From Sporosalibacterium faouarense (GTDB lineage Bacteria > Bacillota > Clostridia > Tissierellales > VENL01), in contig NZ_JAETGO010000043.1 of assembly GCF_016765695.1 (NCBI RefSeq), positions 62,001-126,000 on the forward strand: a stretch of DNA of 64,000 bases, in the 5' to 3' direction. The notes under the pieces are model-generated. The model did not search any database and had not been told where the DNA came from. It saw only the letters and a list, made by a program, of their open reading frames with translations. This document shows, one piece after another, positions 1 through 9,267 of this stretch (within the stretch, counting starts at the first letter, position 1; every line of letters starts with the position of its first letter). Position numbers and translations under genes: made by a program.

Positions 1-197
1 TTATGACTATCTGCAATTTTATCATTATAGGAATCAATTATGCTTTTTATTTTAATAGCTATTGGCGTTAATTCTTTAGTAGTTAGGTCTTTCTCTCTTA
101 AAATAACAATATCTACTCCACCTTCAATAGCTTCTTCAATAGTTTTGTAATAATTTTCTTCCTCTACTAGTTTTCTATTTGTTATCAAACAAAGCAT
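1..197 (-). CDS. thiE: Thiamine phosphate synthase (ThiE/TenI family), 3' part missing
   Basis: This is the N-terminal 65 codons of a reading frame that runs off the left window edge. The translation begins MLCLITNRKL and contains GGVDIVILREKDL, which matches the first strands of the ThiE/TenI TIM barrel (the LR-KD element of the phosphate pocket). ThiE joins HMP-PP and thiazole phosphate to make thiamine phosphate. The ATG lies 2 nt past the thiC stop, and AGGGAAG inside the end of thiC serves as RBS, so it is translationally linked to thiC. TenI-type paralogues share this start, so ThiE versus TenI cannot be settled from the fragment. Confidence 0.8.
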   Translation of the reverse strand, partial: MLCLITNRKLVEEENYYKTIEEAIEGGVDIVILREKDLTTKELTPIAIKIKSIIDSYNDKIADSH

Positions 198-199
198 TA

Positions 200-1513
200 T
201 TAGTCATCTTCCCTAAGGATATTAATATTCTTCCCTTCCATAACTTTATTCATATTTCTCATTGAGCACATTTTACCACACATGGTGCAGCTATCTTCAT
301 GCTCTGGTTGAGATTCTGCTCTATATCTCTTAGCCTTTTCAGGGTCTATTGCAAGATCAAACATTCTATTCCAGTCTAATTGCTGTCTAGCTTTACTCAT
401 TTCATAATCCCAATCTCTTGCTCCCTTTATACCCTTAGCTATATCTGCAGCATGGGCAGCTATTCTTGATGCAATTATACCTTCCTTCATGTCATCTAAA
501 GTAGGTAATCTTAAATGCTCAGCAGGAGTTACATAGCAAAGGAAATCTGCTCCACTACTTGCTGCAATAGCTCCACCTATTGCACTTGTTATATGGTCAT
601 ATCCTGGAGCTATATCAGTTACGATTGGTCCTAATACATAGAAAGGAGCTCCATGACATAACTTTTTCTCAAGTAACATATTAGCTTTTATTTCATTTAA
701 AGCCATATGTCCTGGACCCTCAATCATTACCTGAACATTTTTCTCCCAAGCTCTCTTAGTTAACTCTCCTAAAATCATTAATTCATGTATCTGACTAGGA
801 TCTGTAGAGTCATTTATACTTCCAGGTCTACATGCATCTCCTAGACTTAAAGTAATGTCATATTTAGCACATATATCTAATAAATCATCATAATATTCAA
901 AGAATGGATTTTCTCTATCATTCAATTCCATCCATGCATACATTAGGGAGCCTCCCCTTGATACTATATGGTTTAATCTTTTATTTCTTTTAAATATCTC
1001 AGCTGTTTCTCTATTTATACCAGCATGAATAGTAACAAAGTCTACTCCATCCTCTCCATGCTTTTCAACAACCTTTAGAAATTCTTCTGCAGTTATATCT
1101 TGAAGCTCTTTATCATAGAAGCCTACTGCATCATAAATAGGCACTGTTCCTATCATAGCATTTGAAGTATCTACTAGTCTTCTTCTAAACTCTTCAGTTT
1201 TACCATAGGAGCTTAAGTCCATAATAGCCTCTGCTTTAAGGTCTAAAGCAGCTTCAACCTTCTCCATCTCTACGTCAATATTACAACAGTCCTTAGAAAT
1301 ACCTAAATTTACATTTATTTTAGTTCTTAAACCTTCTCCTACACCTTCAGGACTCAAAGATTTATGATTCTTATTAGCTGGTATTACAACTTTCCCCTCA
1401 GCTATTAAATCTCTTAAAACTTCTTCATTCATCTTTTCCTTTTCAGCTACCATTTTCATTTGTTCAGTTACAATACCTTTTCTTGCTGCATCCATTTGAG
1501 TTGTATAATTCAT
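200..1513 (-). CDS. thiC: Phosphomethylpyrimidine synthase ThiC
   Basis: ThiC is a radical SAM enzyme that rearranges aminoimidazole ribotide into HMP phosphate, the pyrimidine half of thiamin. The 437-residue protein is the short bacterial form without the N-terminal extension of E. coli ThiC. Seen motifs include [29 protein letters not shown] and [12 protein letters not shown]. The C-terminal cluster motif reads CTMCGKMC, i.e. CX2CX3C, one residue shorter than the usual CX2CX4C. RBS AAAGGGGATG precedes the ATG. A 198-nt gap holding a repeat copy and a hairpin separates it from thiH upstream. Confidence 0.97.
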   Translation of the reverse strand: MNYTTQMDAARKGIVTEQMKMVAEKEKMNEEVLRDLIAEGKVVIPANKNHKSLSPEGVGEGLRTKINVNLGISKDCCNIDVEMEKVEAALDLKAEAIMDLSSYGKTEEFRRRLVDTSNAMIGTVPIYDAVGFYDKELQDITAEEFLKVVEKHGEDGVDFVTIHAGINRETAEIFKRNKRLNHIVSRGGSLMYAWMELNDRENPFFEYYDDLLDICAKYDITLSLGDACRPGSINDSTDPSQIHELMILGELTKRAWEKNVQVMIEGPGHMALNEIKANMLLEKKLCHGAPFYVLGPIVTDIAPGYDHITSAIGGAIAASSGADFLCYVTPAEHLRLPTLDDMKEGIIASRIAAHAADIAKGIKGARDWDYEMSKARQQLDWNRMFDLAIDPEKAKRYRAESQPEHEDSCTMCGKMCSMRNMNKVMEGKNINILREDD

Positions 1514-1559
1514 TTAATTCATCCCCTTTTTACTATTTATAAGTTTTTATTTATTTATA

Positions 1560-1597
1560 AAAATACATATTAAAATTTTATGCAATATTATATTTTT
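1560..1597. repeat. Degenerate copy of the GAGGAAATTGCATATT repeat family (copy A)
   Basis: The core CATATTAAAATTTTATGCAA (1566-1585) is identical to the left half of the copy at 29331-29393, and the flanks are degenerate. It lies between thiC and thiH. It is assigned to the family described under the copies at 18274, 29331 and 30335. Confidence 0.6.
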
Positions 1598-1612
1598 GTG
1601 ACTTAAGCATTC

Positions 1613-1646
1613 AGTCGTTTTGTTAATTAATTTAGAAAAAACGACT
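1613..1646. repeat. Inverted repeat between thiH and thiC
   Basis: A perfect 9-bp inverted repeat, AGTCGTTTT (1613-1621) and AAAACGACT (1638-1646), is separated by 16 nt. Read on the minus strand no strong U-run follows, so this could be an mRNA-processing hairpin or a weak attenuator between thiH and thiC rather than a terminator. The remainder of the thiH-thiC gap shows nothing else recognisable. Confidence 0.4.
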
Positions 1647-1711
1647 AAATAGGTCAAGGTACAGATATAATGTTTAAAACAGATGGATCTATAAATATCA
1701 ATTATATTCAA

Positions 1712-2815
1712 CTATATTTTCATCCAATCCTTATATATTGGATGATATCCCTTAGACAAAATGGCTTCTCTTACTTCTTCGACAGTCCTTTTATCGGATA
1801 TCTCAAATTGACTAGTATCATCTTCCTTTGAAGTGTGCCCTCCAACCTCTGTCGATACCCCAGCAGACATCTTAGTTACTCCTAGTTGTATAATATTATC
1901 TCTAAAAGCTTGATTCTCTCTTGTAGAAATTGTAATACCTGCATTAGGTAAGAAAAGTCTAATGGCTAACATTATTTGAACAATATCTTTATCAGTTACA
2001 TCATGCACTTCTTCAAAAACACCAACATGGGGTCTAATCCTTGGTAACGAAACACTAATATCCACATCATTATATGTATCCTGTAAATATCTAGCATGTA
2101 TACCAGTCTTGAATGCTTCTTTTCTCCAATCATCTAACCCCAGTAGTGCTCCTATGTTTACACTCCTGATTTTTTGCAAGCAAGCCCTTTCTGGAGCCTC
2201 TAGTCTAAACCTATAGTTCTTTTTTGGTCCTGCTATGTGAACCCTATCATATATTTCTGGATTATACACCTCTTGATAAACGGTAAGCCCATCCACACCT
2301 GCCTCGATTAACTCACCATATTCTTCTTCTGAGAGGGGGTATATCTCAATTGTAATTGAATCAAAATATTTTTTTAATATATTAACTGCTTTAACCACAT
2401 AACTAATAGGAGAATGTTTTCTAGATTCCCCAGTTAAAATTAGAATATGTCTTAGACCTGTATCTGCAATAGCTTTGGCCTCTGCTTCTATTTCAGCTTC
2501 AGTTAGTTTTTTTCTAGTTATATCATTCTCTAGATTATAACTACAATAAGCGCATTTATTAACACAATAATTTGCTAAATACATTGGTGTATATAACAAA
2601 ATTGCTTTACCAAAATGCTGTAATGTCTTTTTATATCCCTCTTGAGCCATGGCCTCTAAATGTTTACCAGCCTGTGGAGATAATAGCTTTAAAAAGTCCA
2701 CATCACTTAATTTTCTTTTTCTAATTATTCTAAGTATATCTTCATCTGTCATACTATTGAAAATATCATCATAGTTTAGGTCATCGTAAGATTTTAATAA
2801 ATCATAGAACCCCAT
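1712..2815 (-). CDS. thiH: 2-iminoacetate synthase ThiH (radical SAM)
   Basis: ThiH cleaves tyrosine to dehydroglycine and p-cresol, supplying dehydroglycine for the thiazole ring; this is the anaerobe's alternative to glycine oxidase ThiO. The 367-residue protein has the radical SAM motif CVNKCAYC (CX3CX2C, about residues 88-95) in YMANYC-like context, and a downstream LTGES element. Its ATG overlaps the thiG stop by one base (TAATG), so thiG and thiH are translationally coupled. Both partners of the ThiGH step are therefore present. Confidence 0.95.
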   Translation of the reverse strand: MGFYDLLKSYDDLNYDDIFNSMTDEDILRIIRKRKLSDVDFLKLLSPQAGKHLEAMAQEGYKKTLQHFGKAILLYTPMYLANYCVNKCAYCSYNLENDITRKKLTEAEIEAEAKAIADTGLRHILILTGESRKHSPISYVVKAVNILKKYFDSITIEIYPLSEEEYGELIEAGVDGLTVYQEVYNPEIYDRVHIAGPKKNYRFRLEAPERACLQKIRSVNIGALLGLDDWRKEAFKTGIHARYLQDTYNDVDISVSLPRIRPHVGVFEEVHDVTDKDIVQIMLAIRLFLPNAGITISTRENQAFRDNIIQLGVTKMSAGVSTEVGGHTSKEDDTSQFEISDKRTVEEVREAILSKGYHPIYKDWMKI

Positions 2816-3591
2816 TACTTATCACCTTCATTTAAAAATCCTGTTAAGGGTGATGAAGCCTTTGCGTAGACACTTTCTGCCCCTAACTTAGCCTCATAAG
2901 CTGTTCTTCCTGCTTTTACAGCTAGTGAAAAGGCTTCTGCCATCCTTACTGGATCATCTGCAGTTGCTATAGCTGTATTAACTAATACTGCATCAGCTCC
3001 CATTTCCATAGCTTCAGCTGCTTGTGAAGGTCTGCCTATTCCAGCGTCTACTATAACTGGTATATCTATTTCATCAATTAATATTTGTACAAGCTCCTTA
3101 GTTCTTATTCCTCTATTAGTACCTATTGGAGCTCCCAATGGCATTACAGCTGCTGCTCCTGCTTCTACCATTCTTTTTGCTGACATTAAGTCTGGACTCA
3201 TATATGGTAAAACTACGAATCCTTCCTTTGCTAAGATTTCTGTAGCTTTTATAGTTTCTTGATTATCTGGTAAAAGATATTTATTATCAGAAATAACTTC
3301 TATCTTTACCCAATTACCACATCCCATGGCTTTAGCTAATCTTGCAATTCTTACTGCTTCTTCTGCATTTCTTGCTCCAGAAGTATTTGGAAGTAAAATA
3401 CAGTCCTTTGGAATATAATCTAAGATATTTTCTTCCTTGCTTTCTAAATTTACTCTTCTTACTGCCATTGTAATTACCTGAGTTCCACAGCTCTCAATCA
3501 CATTTGGTAGAACATCATGATTAGGAAATTTACCTGATCCAATCAATAGCCTACTTTCTAGCTTGTTACCTCCAATTACTAAATCACTCAT
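2815..3591 (-). CDS. thiG: Thiazole synthase ThiG
   Basis: ThiG assembles thiazole phosphate from deoxyxylulose 5-phosphate, ThiS thiocarboxylate and dehydroglycine. The 258-residue TIM-barrel protein shows FPNHDVL-type N-terminus, the [12 protein letters not shown] element, WVKIEVI with the presumed Schiff-base lysine, [13 protein letters not shown] and [22 protein letters not shown], here abbreviated by its VDAGIG and [12 protein letters not shown] parts. RBS AAAGGAGATG is well placed. It lies 15 nt downstream of thiF. Confidence 0.97.
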   Translation of the reverse strand: MSDLVIGGNKLESRLLIGSGKFPNHDVLPNVIESCGTQVITMAVRRVNLESKEENILDYIPKDCILLPNTSGARNAEEAVRIARLAKAMGCGNWVKIEVISDNKYLLPDNQETIKATEILAKEGFVVLPYMSPDLMSAKRMVEAGAAAVMPLGAPIGTNRGIRTKELVQILIDEIDIPVIVDAGIGRPSQAAEAMEMGADAVLVNTAIATADDPVRMAEAFSLAVKAGRTAYEAKLGAESVYAKASSPLTGFLNEGDK

Positions 3592-3606
3592 ACATATTCA
3601 TCTCCT

Positions 3607-4413
3607 TTAAACTTCTTTCTCCCCTAAAATTATCCTTAAAACAGTATTAGCTTGATGATTAGCTGCTATAGAAACTCTAGGAGCCATTAATCCACATCCA
3701 GGCTTAGCCTCTGAAACTCCATCTCCTACTAGATAAAATTTATCTCTAATTTTTCTAGTTTTAATAATGTTATTTGAGAAGTAACCAGCCATACCTGAAG
3801 CTGCAACAATATATTTGTCTTTACACTCTGTTAACACTGTATTAATAAGCTCTGCCTTGCATTTTGGATTATCAAAAGCCTCTACAACTATATCAACACC
3901 TTCAAATATTTCCTTAATATTACTTTTATCTAAATAAGTATTTACTGTTTCCACTTCAACATAAGGATTAATTTGAGAAATTATATCCTTAATTGCTCGA
4001 GTCTTTTGCATTCCTATATGTTTTACAAAATACTGCTGTCTATTTAGATTACTTGGTTCAACTACATCAAAATCGACTAATATTAGTTTTCCTATCCCCA
4101 ATCTAGCTAAGGATATAGCAATGTTAGACCCTAACCCTCCTAATCCAGCAATTCCTACAATAGCATTTTTCACTTTTCCATGTACCCCTGGAGTATGTCT
4201 AGAAACTAATAAATGCTCAAGCTCATCTTCATTAGGCTTTTCTCCTCTTTTAATAAGAACTAATCTATCATTTTCTTCTAACTTACTATCTTCTTTTATG
4301 ATAAAACCATTTAAAATAACTATATCGCCTTCAGGTTTGATTTCATCTCTTATTTGAAATGCTGTTTTTCTCTCATTAAACTTCATTTCCTTTTCATTTA
4401 CATAGATTTTCAT
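3607..4413 (-). CDS. thiF: ThiS adenylyltransferase ThiF with N-terminal ThiS-like domain
   Basis: ThiF adenylates the ThiS C-terminus for sulfur transfer. Residues 1-60 form a ThiS-like beta-grasp domain that lacks a terminal GG, followed by an E1-type domain with IVGIAGLGGLGSNIA (ATP site), LVDFDVVEPSNLNRQQY and FDNPKCKAELI. This domain order fits the ThiF family 2 subgroup found in clostridia. I did not see the paired CXXC zinc motifs of MoeB/E. coli ThiF. The N-terminal domain probably occupies the ThiS-binding surface as a regulatory or docking element; that is inference. It lies 115 nt after thiS. Confidence 0.9.
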   Translation of the reverse strand: MKIYVNEKEMKFNERKTAFQIRDEIKPEGDIVILNGFIIKEDSKLEENDRLVLIKRGEKPNEDELEHLLVSRHTPGVHGKVKNAIVGIAGLGGLGSNIAISLARLGIGKLILVDFDVVEPSNLNRQQYFVKHIGMQKTRAIKDIISQINPYVEVETVNTYLDKSNIKEIFEGVDIVVEAFDNPKCKAELINTVLTECKDKYIVAASGMAGYFSNNIIKTRKIRDKFYLVGDGVSEAKPGCGLMAPRVSIAANHQANTVLRIILGEKEV

Positions 4414-4528
4414 ATTATCACCCTAACATTTTATTACTTTAAGAAATTTCATATTTAATAACAAATATCTTTGTTAATAAAACTTACTATACAATTTCTT
4501 TTGTTTAAAAACTTCTATCCTTCTCTCC

Positions 4529-4723
4529 TTAACCTCCACCTATAAATCCAACTATCTCTATCTTGTCATCATCATTTAAAATTCTTTCTGAATAAACTTC
4601 CTTAGATATAATTTCCATATTTATCTCAACCACTACTTTTTCTTCGTCTAGATTCAACTTATTAAGTAGATCTATAACATTACTATTTTCTTCAAATGTC
4701 ATTTCTTTTCCATTTACAATCAC
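4529..4723 (-). CDS. thiS: Sulfur carrier protein ThiS
   Basis: This 64-residue beta-grasp protein ends in IVGFIGGG, the Gly-Gly tail that is adenylated by ThiF and converted to a thiocarboxylate. The start is GTG with RBS AAAGGAGTGAT upstream. It is the first gene of the thi operon and lies about 80 nt below the riboswitch terminator. Confidence 0.93.
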   Translation of the reverse strand: MIVNGKEMTFEENSNVIDLLNKLNLDEEKVVVEINMEIISKEVYSERILNDDDKIEIVGFIGGG

Positions 4724-4803
4724 ATTATCACTCCTTTCATTTGATTGGGTTTATCACTTTCTTTAGTTAAATTCAAAACACATTGTATTTTGTCTTATTG
4801 CAA

Positions 4804-4830
4804 TAAAAAAAGCTTACCCTTAGGGTAAGC
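4804..4830 (-). terminator. Rho-independent terminator of the TPP riboswitch
   Basis: Read on the minus strand, GCTTACCC, loop TAA and GGGTAAGC are followed by a run of seven T. It sits directly downstream of the TPP aptamer and before thiS, so it is the expression platform: bound TPP favours this stem and stops transcription into thiS. Confidence 0.92.
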
Positions 4831-4859
4831 CATTTACTTCAATCATGCCTGGAAATAAA

Positions 4860-4940
4860 CTGCTTCCCTTCGGTAGTATTAACTACATCAGGTTCAAAGG
4901 GTCAGGTTAAACCTTCTCAGCCATGTGGCCCCCCTAGCAA
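4860..4940 (-). promoter_or_regulatory. TPP riboswitch (THI element) aptamer
   Basis: The minus strand contains the conserved thi-box blocks in order: GGGGGGCC, GGCTGAGA, ACCCTTTGAACCTGAT and GGGAAG, closed by a short P1 pairing of TTGCT with AGCAG. It lies upstream of thiS with a terminator in between, so TPP is expected to repress the whole thi operon by premature termination. Confidence 0.97.
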
Positions 4941-5146
4941 ACTTAATATATATTATTCAGTTGTTTAAAATATTATTCTAATTAACACTCATTATATATC
5001 AAAATTTTTTTCATGTCCATAGTAAGTGGTATATTAAACAAATTTGTAAAATTATATCTGGGTTGTTAATTATTCAATCTAACCTACATTAAATTAAACA
5101 TTAATGTAGATAAACACCTACGTCATCAGGATATAATCTTGCATAA

Positions 5147-5178
5147 AATCTTATATATGTTTTTTCATATATAAGATT
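5147..5178. repeat. 13-bp perfect inverted repeat upstream of rarA
   Basis: AATCTTATATATG (5147-5159), a six-T loop and CATATATAAGATT (5166-5178) form a perfect AT-only hairpin or operator between the divergent thi operon and rarA. No U-run follows on either strand. The rest of 4941-5250 shows no gene. Confidence 0.45.
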
Positions 5179-5250
5179 AAAGTGATAAATTACATAATGA
5201 AATTTTGCTAAAACTTTTTTAGTGAATCTAAAATATATTTGATAAATAGC

Positions 5251-5278
5251 TTAAACAGTGATATATATAAGATATAAT
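5251..5278 (+). promoter_or_regulatory. Candidate sigma-A promoter of rarA
   Basis: TTAAAC (5251-5256) and a perfect TATAAT (5273-5278) are separated by 16 nt, giving a short leader before the rarA RBS AGAAGGTGA and ATG at 5301. The -35 is weak, so the assignment rests mainly on the -10. Confidence 0.5.
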
Positions 5279-5300
5279 TCTATATAAAGAAGGTGATTGT

Positions 5301-6569
5301 ATGAAACCCTTAGCAGACTTAGTCAGACCCCAAAGTCTCAAAGATGTTGTTGGGCAAGAGCATATCTTGGGAGAGAATAAGCTATTAAAAAAGGTTATTG
5401 ATTCCAAACATATTCCAAACATGATATTTTATGGACCGCCTGGTACTGGAAAAACAACTGTAGCAAATATCATAGCCAATGCTACAAACAAGAAAATATA
5501 TAAATTAAATGCCACCGACGCTTCTCTTAAGGATATCAAGGGAATCGTAAATAATCTAGATACGCTTTTTACTCAAAACGGCGTATTACTATATTTGGAT
5601 GAAATTCAAAACTTTAATAAGAAGCAACAGCAATCTCTATTGAAATTCATTGAAAACGGACAAATTACTCTTATATCAAGCACTACTGAAAACCCCTATT
5701 TTACTATATTTCAAGCAATTATAAGTAGATCAACAGTTTTTGAGTTTAAAAAGTTAGATGAAGAAGATATTTTAAAGGGTTTAAAAAGAACATTATTTAT
5801 CGCTGAAGAAGAGATATTCAAGAGAGAAATAAAATATAATGAAGATGCACTTATTTACATAGCTCAAATCGCAGGGGGAGATTTAAGAAGGGCAATTACT
5901 AATTTGGAATTGGCTTTGCTTTCTAATAAAGAGAAAATTAACGATGGAGATTTTATTATAAATATTGAAATAGCTAAAGAGTGTACCCTTACTACAGGTT
6001 TTGCCTATGATAAATTTGGAGACAACCATTATGATATTTTAAGTGCTTTTCAAAAGTCCATTAGGGGGAGTGACCCTGATGCAGCAGTTCATTATCTTGC
6101 TAGATTAGTTAAAGCCGGAGATTTACAAAGTATTTGTAGAAGACTTCTTGTTATTGCATCTGAAGATATTGGCTTAGCCTATCCCACGGCAATTAATATC
6201 GTTAATAATTGTGTAGATGCAGCTATGAAGCTAGGTTTCCCAGAGGCCAGAATTCCTTTAGCTCAAGCAGTAATATTACTAGCTAGCTCACCAAAATCTA
6301 ACTCTGCTATATCTGCTATAGATAAGGCACTAAAGGACTTAGATACTAAAAACATTGGTGATATTCCTTATTACTTAAAGGATGCACATTATAAAAATGC
6401 CAAGTCATTAGGTAGAGGCATAGGATATCAATACCCTCATGACTTCCCAAATCATTATGTGAAACAAGATTATCTGCCAAAAGAATTGTCTGATGCAAAA
6501 TACTATGAACCTTGTAATAATAAAATTGAAAATAGATTTATGGACTTTCTTAATGGTATAAAGAAATAA
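5301..6569 (+). CDS. rarA: Replication-associated recombination protein RarA (MgsA), AAA+ ATPase
   Basis: RarA/MgsA is a clamp-loader-like AAA+ ATPase that acts at stalled replication forks. The 422-residue protein begins with PLADLVRPQSLKDVVGQEHI, has Walker A GPPGTGKT (residues 45-52), Walker B LLYLDE (about 96-101), sensor 1 STTENPYF, and the C-terminal tetramerisation region with SIRGSDPDAAVHYLARL and EDIGLAYPTA, all typical of the family. RBS AGAAGGTGA precedes the ATG. It stands divergently to the thi operon and heads a two-gene unit. Confidence 0.95.
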   Translation: MKPLADLVRPQSLKDVVGQEHILGENKLLKKVIDSKHIPNMIFYGPPGTGKTTVANIIANATNKKIYKLNATDASLKDIKGIVNNLDTLFTQNGVLLYLDEIQNFNKKQQQSLLKFIENGQITLISSTTENPYFTIFQAIISRSTVFEFKKLDEEDILKGLKRTLFIAEEEIFKREIKYNEDALIYIAQIAGGDLRRAITNLELALLSNKEKINDGDFIINIEIAKECTLTTGFAYDKFGDNHYDILSAFQKSIRGSDPDAAVHYLARLVKAGDLQSICRRLLVIASEDIGLAYPTAINIVNNCVDAAMKLGFPEARIPLAQAVILLASSPKSNSAISAIDKALKDLDTKNIGDIPYYLKDAHYKNAKSLGRGIGYQYPHDFPNHYVKQDYLPKELSDAKYYEPCNNKIENRFMDFLNGIKK

Positions 6570-6601
6570 TTCATAGGTATACTACCTACTGAGGTGATTT
6601 T

Positions 6602-6850
6602 ATGTACTATAAAATTTGGTCTAGAAATCCAAGTCATATTTGGGATTACATAGCCTTTAACCAAGAGGCTGAAGGAAAGTTTATTAAATATGAAATGAAA
6701 GATGAGTTAGCAGTAGATTATGTGCTTTACGAAACCGACCAAGAAATAAATCATAGTCTATTTAACCAGTATGGATTTGTTTCTATCCCTATAGATTATG
6801 ATGATATTTATAATTCAAATGATGGTAGCTTAAAAAATGAGGAACTATAA
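6602..6850 (+). CDS. Small hypothetical protein, 82 aa
   Basis: I do not recognise this protein. It is acidic, with a Tyr/Asp/Asn-rich C-terminus (IDYDDIYNSNDG), no membrane segment, no Cys and no evident motif. It starts 32 nt after rarA with RBS GAGGTGATTTT and ends inside a terminator stem-loop, so it is probably co-transcribed with rarA. Good RBS and position make it a credible gene. Confidence 0.7.
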   Translation: MYYKIWSRNPSHIWDYIAFNQEAEGKFIKYEMKDELAVDYVLYETDQEINHSLFNQYGFVSIPIDYDDIYNSNDGSLKNEEL

Positions 6851-6867
6851 AAAGTCCCTCATTTTTC
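6834..6867. terminator. Bidirectional intrinsic terminator between the rarA unit and ltaE
   Basis: AAATGAGG and CCTCATTT pair around a loop that includes the stop codon of the small gene at 6602. T-runs follow on the plus strand and, read in reverse, on the minus strand, so it can stop both converging transcripts. Confidence 0.85.
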
Positions 6868-6873
6868 TTATCT

Positions 6874-6908
6874 AAAGAAATTGTATATTTACAAATTAAA
6901 TATATTTT
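6874..6908. repeat. Copy B of the dispersed palindromic repeat, overlapping the ltaE stop
   Basis: GAAATTGTATATTTACAAAT followed by TAAATATATTTTT matches the short copy at 23329-23370 with a few changes. It overlaps the end of the aldolase gene: the last codons (NIFNL and the stop) lie in the repeat, so the repeat seems to have supplied the present C-terminus. Confidence 0.65.
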
Positions 6909-7929
6909 TAATCCTATTTATTGATTCATTAATATCGCTTTCATTTATATGTCTGTGGGTAACAAATCTAATAATCTCATTGGTTATCGATGATGCTAGA
7001 ATTCCTTTTTCATTCATTTTCTCAACAAGTTCTTCAGAAATAAATCCTGTATCTTTGATATTAATCATTAGAATATTGGTGTGAATAGTATCTCTATCTA
7101 TTGAAATCCCTTCAATCTTTTCTAGTCCATTGGCTAATTTAATAATATTCTCATGGTCTTCATATAATCTATCAGTCATTTTTTCAAGAGCTATAATTCC
7201 TGCTGCTGCAATAACTCCAGCTTGTCTCATTCCTCCACCAAGCATTTTTCTAAATCTTCTTGCTTTATTAATAAAGTCCCGATCACCTGCTAAAATTGAC
7301 CCAACAGGTGCACTTAAACCCTTTGATAAACAAAACATAACACTATCTGTATATTGAGTTATCTCCTTTACATCTTTTTCTAGTGCAAGAGCTGCATTAA
7401 AAACTCTAGCTCCGTCTAAATGTACAGGTAATTCATTTTCTTTTGCTAAGTCATAAATAGCTTTCATTTTTTCTACAGGAACTACTACCCCACCAGCCAT
7501 ATTATGAGTATTTTCCATGCATATAAGTCCTGTTTGAGGATGGTGAATATTATCGTCTTTAACTATTGCTTGTCTTACATCATTAACATCCATGGCACCA
7601 TTATACTCTTTTATAGTTCTGGCTTGGAGACCTGATAAGAAAGCTAAACCTCCAACTTCAAATCTAAAAATATGAGACCAATCACCTAGGATCACTTCTT
7701 GTCCTCTCGTAGTATGAGAAAGTAAAGCTAGTTGATTTCCCATAGTTCCTGTTGGAACGAATAATGCTGCTTCTTTTCCTACCTTTTCTGCAGCAAGCTC
7801 TTCAAGTCTGTTTATTGTCGGATCTTCTCCATAAACATCATCACCAACTTCTGCCTTATACATAGCTTCTCTCATTTCATCTGTTGGCTTTGTTATAGTA
7901 TCACTTCTAAAATCTATAGTTTTCATCAT
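6889..7929 (-). CDS. ltaE: Low-specificity L-threonine aldolase-like PLP enzyme
   Basis: The enzyme cleaves L-threonine or allo-threonine to glycine and acetaldehyde. It is a fold-type I PLP protein starting IDFRSDTITKPTDEMREAM with GDDVYGEDPTINRLEELAA, both hallmarks of the family, MENTHNMAGG, HLDGARVFNAA, and FCLSKGLSAPVGS with the PLP lysine. A strong RBS (GAGGAG) 5 nt before ATG ATG supports the start at 7929 rather than an upstream frame extension. It is a single-gene unit in a glycine-generating role fitting an amino-acid fermenter. Confidence 0.92.
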   Translation of the reverse strand: MMKTIDFRSDTITKPTDEMREAMYKAEVGDDVYGEDPTINRLEELAAEKVGKEAALFVPTGTMGNQLALLSHTTRGQEVILGDWSHIFRFEVGGLAFLSGLQARTIKEYNGAMDVNDVRQAIVKDDNIHHPQTGLICMENTHNMAGGVVVPVEKMKAIYDLAKENELPVHLDGARVFNAALALEKDVKEITQYTDSVMFCLSKGLSAPVGSILAGDRDFINKARRFRKMLGGGMRQAGVIAAAGIIALEKMTDRLYEDHENIIKLANGLEKIEGISIDRDTIHTNILMINIKDTGFISEELVEKMNEKGILASSITNEIIRFVTHRHINESDINESINRIKNIFNL

Positions 7930-8292
7930 TTCAACTCCTCTTTTATTAAATTCGATATTATAATTATATAATATCAATTAAGAAGTTAAAAGTATAATCT
8001 TTAGCATCCCTAAATATATACTACTACTTAATAATACAGTCTACACTTAATTAATCATAGTTAACAACTAAGAATCTTATGCAAAGGCATATAAAAATAG
8101 CTAAATCAAGAATTTAACGACCAGTAAATATAGTCACAAAGACTTGTTTAGCAATTTTATTGATGCATATATTATTTCTTATTAGTTTTTAAAATGACTT
8201 CTAATATGAATTTTTCTCGTTGTAATTTTTTAAAATTTTATTTTTTGGCTATTTACATAATATTATTCTTTTGTCTGAACTGAATCAATTTA
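7930..8292. other. Intergenic region with no recognisable feature
   Basis: These 363 bases upstream of the aldolase gene are AT-rich. I see no ORF with an RBS, no RNA motif, no copy of the palindromic repeat and no -24/-12 promoter here. A TATAAT-like string close to 7960 on the minus strand could serve the aldolase gene. Confidence 0.4.
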
Positions 8293-9267
8293 TTAAGTAT
8301 GATGTAAATTATAAAGTTGTTTAATATACTCTACTTCTCCCTTTATTCCATCATAAATATCAGTCCTTTTCTTAGATGACATGATATTATTCATTTTCTC
8401 AACGTTTGCATGAGTGATTAACTGTTCTTCTTGTATTGGCTTAATATAATTAACTTTAGCCTCTTTATTCAAAACTTTCTCAATGATTTTGATTGACTCA
8501 TTTACGCTTAAAGATAAACCCCCACCTATATTAATTATCTCTTCTTTAATGTTATTTTCAACTGCCTCTAGTAAAATTTCACATATATCGTCTATATATA
8601 TGAAATCCCTCTTTTGTCTGCCATCTCCATACACATTAATCTCTTCATTCATGAGCATATTTCTAATAAACTTATGGAAAGCCATATCAGGTCTTTGATT
8701 TGGTCCATAGATGGTAAAGAATCTAAAAATATCTATATCAATATTATAGGTTTTTCCATAGTAATGACAAAGAGTTTCACCTGCTAGCTTTGATACTCCA
8801 TATAAGGATATAGGCTTAGGGTTATGAAGCTCTGACATAGATATTTCACCAGTGTCTCCATATACAGTTGACGATGATGCATAAATGAGTTTCTTAATAC
8901 CTTTGTTTTTTACTGCTTCCAATAATCTTTGGGTTCCAGTAATATTATATTTTATATATTCATCAAAGTTCACTTCGCTACATGTGGTTACACCAGGTAT
9001 ATCAGCTAAATGAATAATAGAATCTATTTTTAATCCTTCGATTAGTTTTGAAATATTTGGGTCTAGTATATTACTCTCTAGAAAAGTAAACTCTGGGTTT
9101 CCATATAGATGTCTTAAATTGAATTCCTTTATACTTTTAGAATAATTGTTATAAAAGCAGTCAACTCCAAGAACATTATATCCCTTGTGTAATAAGACCT
9201 TACATATATTACTCCCTACAAATCCAGCTGCTCCAGTGACTAATATCATAACAAAGAAAACCTCCAT
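8293..9267 (-). CDS. NAD-dependent epimerase/dehydratase (extended SDR, UDP-glucose 4-epimerase-like)
   Basis: This is an extended short-chain dehydrogenase: the Rossmann motif VTGAAGFVGSN (GxxGxxG), D36-like acidic residue in VLGVDCFY, IHLADIPGV, the catalytic YGVSK (YxxxK), FTIYGPNQRPDMA and RDFIYIDDICE. These are typical of nucleotide-sugar epimerases/dehydratases; the substrate cannot be named. Two starts are possible: ATG at 9267 with AAGGA, or ATG at 9249 (MILVTGAAGF), which fits the family length better and has GGAGG 11 nt away. The start region lies in a palindrome (9261-9301). It stands alone, without glycosyltransferase neighbours. Confidence 0.85.
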   Translation of the reverse strand: MEVFFVMILVTGAAGFVGSNICKVLLHKGYNVLGVDCFYNNYSKSIKEFNLRHLYGNPEFTFLESNILDPNISKLIEGLKIDSIIHLADIPGVTTCSEVNFDEYIKYNITGTQRLLEAVKNKGIKKLIYASSSTVYGDTGEISMSELHNPKPISLYGVSKLAGETLCHYYGKTYNIDIDIFRFFTIYGPNQRPDMAFHKFIRNMLMNEEINVYGDGRQKRDFIYIDDICEILLEAVENNIKEEIINIGGGLSLSVNESIKIIEKVLNKEAKVNYIKPIQEEQLITHANVEKMNNIMSSKKRTDIYDGIKGEVEYIKQLYNLHHT

